Below the pieces are notes generated by a model. The model was not told where the DNA came from. It did no database searches and saw only the letters and a list, made by a program, of their open reading frames with translations. DNA of 64,000 bases, from assembly GCA_965240325.2 (NCBI GenBank), contig OZ251248.1, positions 868,001 through 932,000 of the forward strand. The letters run 5' to 3'. The stretch is from Rebecca billardiae RCC1528 (Eukaryota > Haptophyta). Positions 1 to 13,349 of this stretch are shown here, in pieces. Made by a program: the position numbers and the translations under genes. Within the stretch, counting starts at the first letter, position 1. Each line of letters opens with the position of its first letter.

Positions 1-3000
1 TCGTCGTCGGCGGCGGCGCCGCCGGCCCGCTCCGGGCTGCCGGCCCGCAGCGGCAGCTGGATCAGTCCGAGGACCCCTAGCTCGACTGCGCCGGCCGCGC
101 CGGGCGTGGCGCCGAGCGCATCGGCGCGCGGGGACGGCTCGAGGCTCGTCCGCACGAGCCGGAGCACGCACCACACGCCGCCGCCGCCATCGTCATCGCT
201 GCTGCGCCGCCGCCGTCCGCCTGCGCCGGCGCCTCGCGGGCTGCGGCGCGGCTGCGGCGGCGGCGGCGCGGCCGCTGCGCCTTGGGAGCGAGCGGAGACG
301 GCCACCGCCTCCGCAGCGGCGGCAGCCGGCGTCGGCGCGGCCCCGTGCGCCGGAGCCGCGTCGCCGCTGAGTGGCAGAGGGTCGGCCACGAGCGCCAGCA
401 CGGCCTCGCTGCCGCCGCCGCCGCCGCCGCCGTCCGGCACGGCCGTCGGTGTCGGCGGCGCTGCGGCCGAGCCGACGCCGCCGGCGCCGCCGGTGGGCGG
501 TGCTGCGCCGGCACCGCCAGCGCCAGCCGCCGTGCCGGGCGGCGGCGGCGGCGGCGCGGCGGCGGCGCCACCGCCGCCGCCGCCGCGGCCCGCGCCGAGC
601 GGGGCGATGGCCAGGACCACGCGGCCGTGCGCGCGCGTCGTCAGCGGCCAGGGCGCGAGCGGCGCGCGCGCGAGTGGTGCGCGCAGCGCGTCCGCGGCAG
701 TTGCCCAGTGCAGCGGGCGGCTGAGCGGCAGCAGCGGCCTGCGCTGCGGGTGCGGCGCGCGCCACAGCCGCGCGGGCGTCTGCCCGAACGCCGCCGCCTG
801 CTCCCGGAGTGCCGCCCGTTCCACCGGACTCTCGATCGTCTCCAGCCGGACTGCAGCCGGGTAAGTCAGGTAGTAGAATAGATTCGCCGACGCCTCGGCG
901 GCCGGCCCAGACTGCTTGTGCCCAAAGACAAGGTCGATCCAGCCGTGCAGGCTCGCCGAGACCGCCTCCGACTCGAGCGCGCGGCGGTGCACCTCCACGA
1001 ACGCGTGCGCGTCGCCGCGCGCCCAGCGGGGCAGCTCGACGTCGCCGAGCGTGACCCCATCCTGCCGCGTGCCGAGCGAATATCGGTTCCGGTTTTTTAA
1101 AAAGTCGGCGGCGCTGCCTGCGCGCGCGGTCGGGCGCGGGCGCGCGCGGCCGCGTGAGTGGTGGCCGGTGCGCGCCTCGGCGGCCAGCCCGGCCCAAGCG
1201 GCGGCGGCGGCGGTGGCATCCGCATCCCTCGCGCGCGTGCACGCACGCGGCGCGGTGCGCTGCCGGGCGGTTGTCGCGCCCGCGCGCATGGCTGCGCGCG
1301 TGCGCAGAGCGGGCCGCGACTCCACGGCAGCAGCAGCCGCGCGCGCCCACGCGAGTCTGCGCATAGACCAAGCAGCCGTCCAACACAAGCTATACACTCT
1401 GGACACACACGCATTTGCAAGCACATAGAGACACACCACCGACAATAACCACACACGAGTCGAGAACACTCCAAATAGAAACGGAATAGAAAAACCATAG
1501 AAAGACGCCGGCGCGCGCGCACCGTAAAACTCAGGGATCAGCTCCTTCACGTCAGAGAGGACTGAGAAGGCGGAGGCGGCGCACCGGACTATTGAGTCGA
1601 ACTGGCGGTCCGGCAGGTCGAAGCGGCCCTCCTGCACGGCGATGGCGCACGACGTGTACGGCTCGAGGCTGCGGGGTGGGCGGCGCGCGGCGGAGGGCTA
1701 GGCGTGTGAGCGACGCCGCAGCAGCCGCCACCGCCCCCACGGCGCTCGCGGCACCGCGCTCGCCGTCGCGCGCACTGCGCTCAGCCGCGCGTGGCGGCGC
1801 GGCGGCGCGGCCGCGCGCGCTCGCAGCCGGCGACAGCACGCGCGGGCGCGCGCGCGCGTACGGCGCGCGCACCGCAGCAGGAAGAAGAGCACGATCCCCA
1901 TCGACGAGTAGTGCGAGCCGTAGTGAAACGGAGGCACGCCGCCCTGTCCCGCGCCCGCCTGGCCGAGGTGGGTCAGGTCCATGCTTCGGTATCGCTCGGT
2001 GACGGCGGCGAGGCGCTCGGGGGTGCCTGCCGCGCCCATCGGCTTGGAGAGGTCGCGCCAGGCGCCGGCGTCGGCGAGGTCGAGCTCGTCCGCCGCGTAC
2101 GCCGCCGCGCTGAGCACCCACGGCATCACCGGGTATTGATTCAGGTCGAGGTACGACCGACCCGCATGCGCATTCAGCTCGAGCAGGTACTCATAATTAC
2201 TCAGCTCGCGGCGCTGCCACCGCTCGCAGAGCGCGCGCAGCGTGGCGCCGCGCCCGCGCGACGCCGCGTCGAGCTGCGCGCACGCGCGGCGCAGCGCGCG
2301 CACGCACGCCGAGCGCGCGGCCGCCCCCTCGAAGACCAGCAGACAGCCGCCGTCCGCCGCGCCCGCCGCGCCGCCCGCGCACGCACCGAAAACTTCGAGG
2401 CCGCAGTCCGCCAGCTGGTACCGCCGGCGCAGCGCGCGCGTCACCCGGTCGGCGGTGGTGGCCCACGCCCACTGCACCGCCGCTGAGGGCAGCGCCGCCG
2501 CCGTGCCGCCGGCGCCGAGCGTCGGCGTCGGCGTGTGCGGCGCGCCGCCCGCCGCCGGCCCGCCGGGGCCCGGCGCCGCCGGCGCCGGCACCTCGCCTGC
2601 CCAGTCCGGACCGCCCGGACCATCCGGACCGTCCGGCTCGAAGCGCACGGCGGCGCGCGTCACGGTGAGCGTGCCGAGCCGCGCCTGCAGCGGCAGCACA
2701 CGCAGGCAGCGCAGCGTGGCCAACGGCGGCTCGGCGGGCTGCGCGCGCGGGTGCGCGGGTGCGCGGCGCGGCGGCGGCGGCGGCGCCGGGCGCGGCGCGC
2801 TCGGCGCGGCCATGGGCGGCGGCGGCGCCGCCGCGCCGCCGGGCGGCCCACCGCCGCTGCGCTCCGGACCGCCTGGCCCGGCGGCGGGCGGCGGCACGTC
2901 CGCGCCCGTCGCCTGCGAGGCGTCGGCGTCGGCATGGGCGGCAGCGTCGCTGCTGAAGGGCAGGCTGTCGCCGTCGGCGCCGCAGCCGCAGCCTTCCGAG

Positions 3001-3159
3001 CCGGCGGCGGCGCGCCGCGCGCCCGGCCGCGCGCCCTCCGCGCCGCCTGCTGCAAGCGCGGCACCGGCGAGCGCGGCAGCGCCGCCGCCCGCATCCGCCG
3101 CGTCCATGTCGTCGCCCACGCCACCGCCGCTCGCGCCGCCCGCCTCTTCCTCTTCCTCC

Positions 3160-3257
<98 letters not shown>

Positions 3258-4317
3258 CGCACTGTCGGGGCGGACGAGCACGAGGGCCGCCGCTGCCGCG
3301 CCGCCTGCGCACGGCACGGGCAGCGGCGGCAGGCCGCGCTCCGCCGGCGCGCGCCCCGCCGCCACCGCCGCCGGCGGCGCCACCGCCGCCTCTGCCCACG
3401 ACGGCAGCGACGGGTCCGCGACCACAATCGTTCGGCGCCGCGCCGAGTCCTCCGCGCTACACACGCGCACGCGCGTCGGCGAAGCGTCCGAGCCATCGTC
3501 GGTGCCGTCGTCCGCGTCGGAGTCGGAGTCGGCCGAGGCGCCGTCGGGCTCGGAGGCCTCGTCGCCGCTGGGCCGCGCCGTCGCGGCGGGCGCGGGCTCA
3601 CTCGGCGCGCGCGCGCGCAGCATCGGCGCCGCGTTGCGCGGCGCGTGCGCGGCCGCGTGCAGCCACGCGCGCGCGCGCAGCCGCGCCCACGCGCCCTCGG
3701 CGCGCGCGGCGCACGCGCTCGCGGCGCCAAGCGCGGCGGCCGCGCGTCGGCGCTCCGCGCCCGCCAGGCTCAGCTCGGCCTCGCGCGTCTCCTCCGCAAG
3801 CCGAGACACCACCTCCGCCGCCGCCGCGCCGCCGTGCGCCTTCGCAAGCTCAAACTCGTCGCGGCGGCGCGAGCGCGCAAGCTCGGCCGCGCGCGCGCGC
3901 GAGCAGGTGTACGCGCGCGCGCCCAGCACGTGCGCGCGCAGCGGGCTGCGCGCCGCGGCGACGAGCGGCGCCCAGTGCGCCGCGGCGTCGAGGAAGGCCT
4001 CCGCCTCGGCGCCGCGCGCCGCCGACTCGCGCATAGCCGCCGCAACCGCGCGGCGCCGCGCGGCGCCGCGGCGCGCGGCCGGCGCCGGTGCCGGTGCCGG
4101 CGGCGGCGGCGGCGCCGGCGCAATCGGCAGCAGCCAGCTCGGCATTGGCGGCGGCGGCGGCGGCGGCGGCGCGGCGCGCTGCTGCGTGCTGTCCGCGCGC
4201 AGCCGGCCCCAGCTCGCGTCGGACGAGGCGCGCGAGCGCAGCGCGACCTCCTGGGGCTCACCCGCGCCGCCGCCGGCGCGCGCCGCCGGCTCGGCGGCGG
4301 CGGTCAAGCGCGGCACC

Positions 4318-4354
<37 letters not shown>

Positions 4355-5286
4355 TCGGATCGGCGGCGGCGGCGCCGTCGCCTGCCGCGCCGTCGCCGCC
4401 GCCGCTGCCGGCCGCGCCGCCGCCGAGCACCGCCACCAGCTCGGCGCCCAGCTGCGGCCAGTATGCGCGCAGCACGCGCTTGAGCGCGGGCACACTCAGC
4501 CGCAGCAGCGCCGCGCGCGCGCCTCGCACCGGCGGCAGCGGCGGGTGCGGCGGCGCGGGCGCGGCGTCGGCGCGTGGCCGGCCGCGCGCGCCGGCCGTGC
4601 CGCGCGCCGCCGCGTCCTCGCGCGCGGCCGCGGCGAGAGCGGCGGGCAGCCAGAGCACGGCCAGCAGCGCGAGCACTCGGCTGCGCTCAGCGTGCCACCA
4701 CGCGCCGCTCGCGCCCGCCTCCACACCGCCTTGCTGCAGGCCAGCGCCGCCGCCGTTGCCGCCGCCGCCTCCGCCGGTGCGCGTCGAGACTGCCGCCCCT
4801 GCGGCGAGCCCGCGCAGCTGCGCGCCGCCCTCCTGGTCGTGCCACAGCAGCTCGCACAGCCGGCGCTCAGCCGCAGCCTCGGCGAGCGCGGCGCGCGCCC
4901 TCGCCTCCGCGGGTTCGGGCGGCCGCCAGCCTTCATCCGCGCCGCGGCTTGTGGTAGCAGCGTCGTCGTCGTCGTCGTCGTCGTCGGCCGCCGCCGCGTC
5001 GGCGTCGGCGGCCGCGGCGGCGTCGATCTCGTCGAGCTGCTGACGAAACGCTGCGTCCGCGTCGGCGCCGGCGCCGTCCGCGTCGTCATCGCCGCCGCCG
5101 CCGCCGCCGCCCACGTCGCGGCCGAGCGGCGCGGCCGACACCGCCGCGCTCAGCTCGAGGTGCAGCAACGTGAAGAAGAGCGTCTTTGGCGGCTCGGCGG
5201 CGGGCGGCTCGGCGGCGGCCGCGTCGTCGGGCCGCGGCGGCGCGGCGTGCCGCGGCAGCGGCGGCAGCTCGCGCTCAGAGAGCAGC

Positions 5287-5323
<37 letters not shown>

Positions 5324-8300
5324 TCCCCGCCGCCTCGGCGCCCGCGCCGGCAGGCTGCTCGAGCTCCGCGGCGCTCGAGGCGAAGGCGCCGTTCACGCGG
5401 CCGAGCGCGGCGGCGTGCGGCGCGGCGTGCAGCAGCCGCCGCGCCTCGTCATCCGAGAGCGCTCGCAGCACGAGCGCCGACGCGGCGCAGAGCACGGTGT
5501 GCACGAGCGGGGCGTCGAGCCACCAGTCCACTCTGCCCGCGCCGCCCCAGCCGCCGACCGGCGGCGGCGGCGGCAGCAGGCTCGCGCCTAGCCCGCTGCG
5601 CGCGGCGTCGTGCGCCGTGCGCGCGCGCCACACGCCGCGCACGGCGCCGTACCGCGCCACCGCCGCCGCCGCCGCCGCCTCCGCCTCCAGCTCTAGCCAC
5701 AGCGCCTCGGAGGCGCCGGCCGCCGTCTCCGGAAGGTTCTCGGAAAGTTCGTGCGCGTCGCGCGCCACGACGGACAGCAGCGACGACTGCGAGCCGCCTG
5801 TCGCGCCCGTGGCGAGGCTCGGCAGCGTCGCCACGGAGCACCCACTCAGAAGCGAGGGCGGGCGCGCACACCACGCACACCCGCCTCCGCTGCCGCCGCC
5901 GCCGCCGCTACCGGCGGAATAGCTCGCGGCGGCGTGCAGCCTGCGCGGCGGCGGCGGCGGCGCGGCGGCGCCGGCCGCGCCCAGGCGCCCGACGCTCGCC
6001 GCGCGCTCGGGCGCGGCCGGCACGCGGTGCGCCGCGCCTCCGCCACTGCCGCCGTCGTCGACGGAGCGGTAGCGCAGAGGTGGCGGCGCGGCGGCGGGCG
6101 GCGGCGGCGGCGGCTGCTGCTGCTGCGTGCCCGGCGGCGGCAGCGGCGGCAGCGGCGGCAGCGGCGGCAGCGGCGCGGACGCTGAACCCATGGGCGCGCC
6201 CCAACCCTCGCCCTCGTCGCCCGCGGGGGGCTGTGAGGCGCGGCGGTGCGCCGGCGCGGGCAAGACGCGGAGCGTGACTGAGACAGCGGCCGACCGCGCG
6301 CCCGCCGCGGCGCGCTCGGCGCCGCCGTCGGCCGCCGCCGCATCCGCCGCCCTCGCCGCCGCCGGCGGCGGCGCGCCCAGCGCGCGCAAGCGCACAGTCA
6401 CCGCGCACGCCGCGCCGCCCGCGCGCGGCTGCAGACCCGAGGGCCGACCGGCGCCGGCGCCGCCGCCGCCGCCGCGCGGGTGCGCGGCTGGGCTGGCCGC
6501 CGCCGCGTCGGGCCGCGCTCCGCCGGGCGCGACGGCGGGCAGTCCGGGCAGTCCGGGCAGTCCGGGCAGTCCGGGCGAGCCGCCGTACGAGCCGGCGTGC
6601 GACGAGGCGGGCGAGTCGATGGACGCGGCCGCGACGCGCCTCAGCAGCGGCGCGGGCGTCGAGCCATCGGCGAGCATCTCCGCCGTGGCCGCGGGCTCGG
6701 ACGCGGCGGAGCAGAAGGACTCGCAGCCGGCCTGCGCCCACGCGAGCGCGCACGGCGGCGGCGCCGCGCCGCGCGCGGCCGCCGCCGCCGCCGCCGCCGA
6801 GCACGCCGCCGCCGCCGCCGCGCCGGCGCACGCGCCGCCGCACGCGGGCACGGCGGCGCCGCTCGCCTCGGACGGGCGCGGCGGCACGGCGGCGCGCGCG
6901 CACGCGCCACCGGGCGAGCGAGGCAGCGGGCTGCCGCCTCCCTCGTCGTCCTCCTCCGCCGCGCCGCGCTCCGCGCCCGCGCCGGCGCGCGGTCGGACTA
7001 GCTGCTCGAGTGTGAGCAGCGCGATGCAGTGCAGCCGCGTGCACGCACCCGCGAGCCGCGCCGCCGAGCCGCGCGCCCCGCCGCCGCCGCCGCCGTCCGC
7101 TGCGGCAATCAGTCGCTCACAGCGCAGGGCGAGCCTGGCGAGAAGCTCCGCGCGCGCGCCGTGCGATGCGGCGGCGGGCGCGCAGCCGTCCAGCAGCTGC
7201 AGGGAGCGACCGAGCAAAACGTCGAGCGCCGCCCATCCCTCGTGCCGCGGCGGCGGCGGCGGCGGCGAGGCGGCGGCGGCGGCGGCGGCGTCGGCCGCGG
7301 CGTGCTCGGCTGCGGCTGCGGCGGCTGCGCCGCCGCCAGCCGAGGCCGCCGAGGCAGCGCGCTTGCCGAGGCGCGAACCGGTCGCAGCGGGCGACGGCGT
7401 GGCGGGCGAGGCGGACTGTGTCGCCGCTGGGCCCGCAGCGTCGGAGTGCGCGGTTGATGAGCGCGCGCGCGCGCGCTGCGGCTGCGGCGGCGGCGGGTGC
7501 GGCGGGTGCGGCGGCGGCTCCGCTGGTCCCGCGAGCGCCGCCGCCGCGCCCAGGCTGTCGTGTGAGGCGGTGGCCAGCAGCTCCACGCACGCCTGCGCCT
7601 CGGCGCGCGCCCGGCCCAGTGCCTCGGCCGCGAGCGCCGCCACTTGTGCCTCTGCGCCCGCGCGCGGGCTGAGGGCAGGCTGTTCGGCAGGGGTAGGGTT
7701 GGGGTGGGTAGGGCTGGGGGTAGGGTTGGGGTGGGTAGGGCTGGGGGTAGGGTTGGGGCCGCCCTCCGCCTCGTCCTCCGGAATCGGCCGCGGCGGCGCG
7801 GCGAGGGGGGACGAAGGCGGGCGCGGCGCCGGCGGCGCGTGCGCGCCCGCCTCGGCGGCCGCAGCGGCGGCTGCTGCGGCGACGGCGGCGGCGGTCGCCG
7901 GCCGCGCGCCACTCGAAGGGCTATGCCCCGGCGTCCCGGCGCCGTGTCTCTCAAAGCCAGCAGTGCTGAACCCACTGCTGCGGCGGCGCGCGGCGAGCGC
8001 GTCCAGCGCGCCGAGCGCCTCGGCGGCCGCCGCGCGCTCGGCGAGCGCCGTGCCCAGCAGCGGGGCCATCGCCACAGCCCAGTCCGTTCGGAGCAGCGAG
8101 CCCAGAGCGTCAGCTGTCGCGATCTCGGCTGCCGAGATCTCGTGATGACGGCGGTCGTTGGCGCCGCCGTCCGCGCCACGGCGCGCGGCGCCGAGCCCGA
8201 CCGAGCGGCGCGCGCCGCCGAGCGAAGCACCCTTCAGATGCAGCAGGCACCACTCGAGCGCGCGCAGCCGGAGTCGGTGGCTGGCCGCCTCGACGGCGCT

Positions 8301-10660
8301 CGCGCGCCCGGCGTCGTCGTCGTCGGCGTCGGCGCCGCGCGGCGCGGCCGCGGCCGCGCGCAGCAGCGTAGGCAGCAGCAGGCTGTGCGGCGCGGCGGCG
8401 CGGCCGGCTCCGGCGGCGCCGCCGTCGTCTGCGTCGTCGTCGTCGGGGTCACCGAAGCTGAGGCAGGCGCCTCCCGCGGCCTCCTCCGCCGCGCGCGCCG
8501 CCGCGTCCACCGCGTCGCCACCGCGCCGCTCCCAGCCCTCGTCGCCGCCTTCGCCTTCGCCGTCGCCCCCAGCGGCGCCGGCCGCCGCCGCCGCGCCGTC
8601 CGCGTCCGCGCGCCTGTCCGATTCTGCCAGGTCGCACACACCCGGGGACCCTCCGCGCGCGCTCGGCGCGCGCAGCAGCACGCGCGCCAGCGCGTCGAGC
8701 AGCTCGGCCGCGCGCGCCGCGCGCAGCCGCGCGCGCTGCCCCGCGGCCGGCGCGAGCGCGCACGCCAGCGCGACGTCCAGCACCTCGGAGCCGCGCGCGC
8801 CCCGACTGAGCAGCGTCGACCAGGGCGGCGGCGGCAGCGCGCCCGGCCAGGGCGGCGCGGCGGGCTCGAGGGCACCGCCGCCGCCGAGCGCGCCGAAGCG
8901 CGCGCCTGGCGCGGCGGGCGAGGGCGCGAGCCCGCCGCCGCCGCCGCCGCCACCGTCCCCAGCCCACCGCTCGAGAGCACTCGACGCCACCGCGAGTGCG
9001 AGCGAGCTCGCAGCCGCGACCGCGCGGTGCGCCGCGTTTGGCGCGGGCGGCGCGCGCGGCGGCGCGGACAGCGCGGCGCCGCCCGCGCGCAGCAGCTCGC
9101 AGAGTAGCCGCGCGAGCAGCGCGCAGCTGCGCCCGTCCGCCTGCGCGCGCCGCCGCAGCAGCAGCGCGCACAGCGCGCGGCTCCGGAGCGGCGTGCACAA
9201 CTCGCGCACCGTGCGCGGCGCCGCGCGACCGTCAAGACTCAGCCGCAGCAGGCATCGGCACACGCGCGCGCACGGCGCGCCCGGCGCGCACGCCGCCGCA
9301 TACGCGAGGGCGGCCGCGAGCTCGCGCGAGGCCAGGGTGTCCGCGTCCGCCTCGGCGCCCACGCCGGCGTGCCCTGTGTCGGAGGCGTCGGCGCGCGCCG
9401 AGGCACCGTCCCTTCCGCCGCCGCCGCCGCCGCCGCCGTCACCGCCGCCGCCGCCGTCGTCACCGCCGCCGCTGCCGCCTTCGCTGCCTTCGCCTTCGCC
9501 GCCGCCGCCGCCAGTCGCGGCCGCGAAGAGAGCGTCAAGCGCCAGAGCGTCCAGAGGGACCCACGAGTTAGGGTTAGGGTTAGGGCCCGGTGGGCCCCAC
9601 GCGTCCGCGTCGAGCGGCGCAGGCGGCACCGCCGGCTCCGGCCGAGCAGTGGAGGCGGCGGCGGCGGCTGGCTCGAGCGGCGCGGCGCCCCGCTGTGCGC
9701 TGAGCACGGCACGGCGCACCCACGGTGGCGGTGGCGGCCATGGCTGCGTGTCGTCGCCATCGGCAGTGCCGCCGTCGGCCCTCGCTGCCGCGGCCGCCGC
9801 CGCCTCCGATGTGCTGAGCACAGCGCCGAACGCGCGTGCCACGCAGTCTGAGCGGCGCAGCAGCGCGCGCCGCCGGCGCGCGGGCGCGGCGCAATCGGCG
9901 CCGTCGCCGCCGCCGCCGCCGACGGCGCACCCGCCGCGCACACCGAGGGTGTCCGTGTGCTCGCGGGCGCGCGCGCCGCGGCCGGGCACGCGCAGCGCGC
10001 GCGCCAGCTCGGTCAGGTGGCGGGCGAGGTTGTCGACGCGAAGGCGGGCGGCGATGCGGTGTTCCGCTGCCAAGGCGGCGGCGGCGGCGGCGCCCGCCGC
10101 CGGCCCGCGCGCGGCGCCGCTACCCTCGCCGGCCACGGCGGCGGCCAGCGGCGGCTGCGCGCCCGCCGCGCCATGCCAGCCGCCGCCGCCTTCGGCCGCC
10201 GCAGCCGCACCCCAGCCACCGCCGCCGCCCCCGCCGGCCACCGTCGGCGCCGCCCACACATGCCATACCCGCGCGCTCAGCAGTATTCTCTCAACTAGCG
10301 CGAGCGCGAGCGTGGGCGCGGGGTCGCGCGGGTGAGCGGCGCCGACGGCGGCGGCGGGTCCGCCCCCCGCGCCGCCGCCGCCGCCGGCCGCCGCCGGCTC
10401 GGCGAGTGCCCCCAGCTCGGTGAGCAGGCCGAGCAGCTCCCAGAGCGCGCGCACGGTGCGCGCGCCCGCGCGCGCCTCGGGCCGCGTGCCGCCCGGCGGC
10501 GCCGGCGTTCCGAGCAGGGCCTCGGCCAGCAGCGCCGGGCCGCCGGCCGCGTGCAGCTCCGCGCGGTGCAGCGCCGAGTGGCGGAGCGTCTCGGCAAGCA
10601 GGCGCACGCACGCCGCGCAGTGCGCGTCCGCCGCGCTTGAGGGCTCAGGCGGCGGCACTG

Positions 10661-10692
<32 letters not shown>

Positions 10693-11166
10693 GCTGCGGC
10701 GCGCTCGGCGGGCGGCGGCGAGGGCGGTGCCGCCTCGATCGCCGCCGCGCGCGACAGCAGCTGCAACGCCCACAGCGGGCCGGGCAGCGCGTCGCGCACT
10801 GTGCCGCACCCGCCGTGCTCGCCGCCCGGCGCGCCGCCCATCACCACCGCGGTGCCGCGCCGCAGCAGCAGCGGCCGCGTCACCGCTCCAAAGCCATAGC
10901 ACCGCAGCGGCGCGTCGGCGGGCCCGGGCGGCGCGCATTCCGACGGCCGCCACGCGCCGCCGAGCGCGCGCGCGCGGCCGAGCGCGCGACCGGTTGGCCC
11001 CTCCACTGCGAGAGCGCGCGCCTCGGCCTCGGCGAGCGGCCGGTCGAAGCATGCCACGCCCGCGACTCGGACCGCCAGGCCAAGGGGCTCCGCGGAGGCG
11101 CTCGGGCGCTGCTCGGCGTCCGCCGCGCCGCCGCCGCCACCTGCGCAGCCGCCCCCGCCGCCGCCG

Positions 11167-11202
<36 letters not shown>

Positions 11203-11590
11203 AGGCGCCACTCGGACGTCGCGCCGCCGCCGCCGCGCTCGGCACCGCCGCCCGCCGCCGCGCCCTCGACGCCCCCAAGCACCACGCAGCGCACGCCGCC
11301 GTCAGCCGCGCCGCCGCCACCCCCGCCGCCGCCCGCCGCGCCCGCCGCCGCCGCCGCCAGCAACGCCGCGGACGGCGGCGCGGGCAGCGGCGGTGCCATC
11401 AGCTCGCCGTCGACGCGGAGAGACACAAGATCGCGAGCGGCCGCGCCGCCCAGCCCGAGCGCGGGCAGCCCCGCGCTCGCGCCCCGCTCCCAGCACAGCG
11501 TCACGCAGAGCCAGCGCCGCGTGCGCACGGCGCAGCCGGCGCGCGCGCCGGTTGGGCAAGGGGCGGCGGGCTCGGACGATGCGTCCGCGT

Positions 11591-11622
<32 letters not shown>

Positions 11623-13177
11623 GGCGGTACAGCGCGATCGGCGCCGACCCCACCGCCGGCGGTCGTGGCACTGGCCCCAGAGGACGGCGCCCCGAGCCCG
11701 CCCGCACCCGGCGTGCCCTCAGCCGCGCCCTCGGCCGAGCCCGCCGCCCGAGTCGAGCTCACACGCGCGCTCGAGCCGCCGCCGCCGCTAGCGCCGCCGC
11801 CGCAACCGCCCGCCGTCGCCGCTTCGGTGTGGGAGGCTGAGGCTGAGGCGCGCGCGGCGCCGAGGCGCCGGCCGACGGCGGACGCGAGCGAGCGCGCGGG
11901 GCGACGCGCCGTGAGCGCCGAGAGCGCCGACGCCGCCGCCGTCGAAACCGACGCCGCGAGCTGGCGCGGGCGCGAGCGCCGCGCCGGCCGCTGTTGCTCC
12001 CACGTGCAGAGTTGAAGGCGCGCGACGGCCGCGCCGCGCTCGCAGCTGAGGAGCAGCTCGAGGCCGCAGCCGCCATCGTGCGGCGGCGCGGGCGCGGCGG
12101 CGGCGCCGCCAGCGCCGCGCGCACCGCCCGGCTCGGCCGCGCCGCCGCCGGGCCCCGCCGCCGACGCACAGGCGGCCGCACCGCCGCTCGGCGCGCCGCC
12201 GCCGCCGCCGCCGCCCGCCGCCGCGCTCAGTCGGAACACGCAGCAGCGCGCGGCCGCCGCCCCGTCCGCACCACCCGCCGCGCCGTGGGCGTGCCCCGGC
12301 GGCGGCGCGTCACCAGGCCGTCGCCGCGCCGCCGCGGCCGCCTCCGCGGCGGCCGGGGCCCCGTCCGGACAGTCCGGGCAGTCCGGGCAGTCCGGGCAGT
12401 CCGGGGCCTCGAGCCAGAGCCACAGGACCACAGTCCAGCCGGATCGCGCGCCGAGCGCGGCCAGCCGCGCGGCGGGGAGCGCGCAGAAGGGCTCGAGGCT
12501 CGGCGCGGGCGCGCCCCGCGCCAGCCCGACGACGCCCGCGCCCACGCGCAGCGCGAAGTACGCGCGCCCGTACGCGCAGCCGTCGGGCGCGGCGGCGGCG
12601 CACGCGGCCAGCGCCTCGAGCAGCGCGAGTGCGCGCGCCGCGGCGCGCGGGCGCACGAGCAGCGCGCTCGGCGCGTCGGGCGGGCGCAGGCCGAGCGCGC
12701 GATCGCGCTCCTCCGCGGCCAGCCGCTCGTGCGCGCCCGTGTCGTCCGCCAGCCACACGGCGAGCGCTCGGAGCGCGGGGCGCAGCGAGCCGGGCCGATC
12801 GCCGCGCGCGCTCGCGCGCGCGGCGAGCGCGCCGAGCACGGGCGCGGCGGGTGAGTCGTGCGCGAGGAGGTCGGGGAGCGCGTCGAGCAGCACGGCCACC
12901 GAGCGCACCTCGCCCGCCGCGCCCTCGCGCGACGGCGGCGCGCGCAGCGCGCGCGCGAGCCGTCGGGCATGCGCCGAGCGCGCGCCGGCCTGTCGCGCGG
13001 CGCGGCGGCGCGGTGGGCGTGGCGCGCGTGAGCGGCGGGGGTTCCGAGCGCAGGGCTTGGCGCGGGGCGCGTGCCGCGGCGCGGCGTTTGGCGCGCGCGC
13101 ACCGCGCGCAGCCGCTCCGCCTCGGCGGCGAGCAGGAGCAGGCCGCCGTCCTCCTCCGCGCGAGAATGAGCGTCCAT
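1..13177 (-). CDS. BEACH-domain protein (LvsA/neurobeachin/LYST type), 3' end beyond window
   Basis: BEACH proteins are large scaffolds acting in lysosome, vesicle and contractile-vacuole traffic. Inferred exons on the minus strand: 13177-13103, 12989-1873, 1668-1523, and 1117 to the left edge. Introns of 113, 204 and 405 nt have GTGCGC donors and CAG acceptors; phases (0, 2, 1) match at each junction. Rough residues: 208-690 is a concanavalin-like segment (GWTVVLWLWLE, then RRWLCVTLCWERG and SLRVDGELM); near 3445-3600 a PH-BEACH domain (WAWATTADRVTRALRRRYQL); from about 3610 the BEACH domain (RRELSNYEYLLELNAHAGRS, YPVMPWVL, LSKPMGA). It continues across the introns with LEPYTSCAIAVQEGRFD, DVKELIPEFYG, LGTRQDG, LHGWIDLVFGHKQSGPAA and FGQTPARLWRAPHP. 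The rest is low complexity: Ala, Gly and Asp-Ala runs. ATG 13177 is preferred over the upstream in-frame ATG at 13187 because it gives a clean first exon of 25 codons. WD40 repeats, usual after BEACH, are not seen before the window ends. LvsA/NBEA versus LYST subfamily is undecided. Confidence 0.88.
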
Positions 13178-13349
13178 GGCGCCACAACTTTCACTTGGCC
13201 GCCGCGCGGGACGTCCGGACACTGAAGCTTCCCAGTCTAGCGCGCCCAGCGGCAGCCGCCTCTCGGTCCGCGCGCGAGGGCGGCATCCTGCGTGCCTCGC
13301 GGCCGACGCGCGCGCCGGCTGCAGCGCGGGCGCGCGGGCGCGCGGGGGC
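13178..13349. promoter_or_regulatory. Shared divergent intergenic region between BEACH gene and AP-4 mu gene
   Basis: Only 172 bp separate the two inferred start codons, so both 5' UTRs and any promoter must fit here or overlap. I see no TATA box. The sequence is GC-rich with a less GC-rich patch near 13180-13240. A bidirectional promoter is inferred from spacing alone. Confidence 0.45.

Noticed and set aside
1-760. WD40 repeats expected after the BEACH domain
   Set aside because: The frame stays open to the left edge, but the sequence is Ala/Gly/Pro-rich and shows no clear WD repeat.
2242-5591. Plus-strand frames of 933 and 1018 codons inside the BEACH gene
   Set aside because: Antisense shadows of a GC-rich exon; the minus frame carries the PH-BEACH and BEACH sequence.
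6538-12405. CRISPR-like or short-repeat arrays
   Set aside because: Repeats are contiguous microsatellites without unique spacers, in a eukaryotic coding exon.
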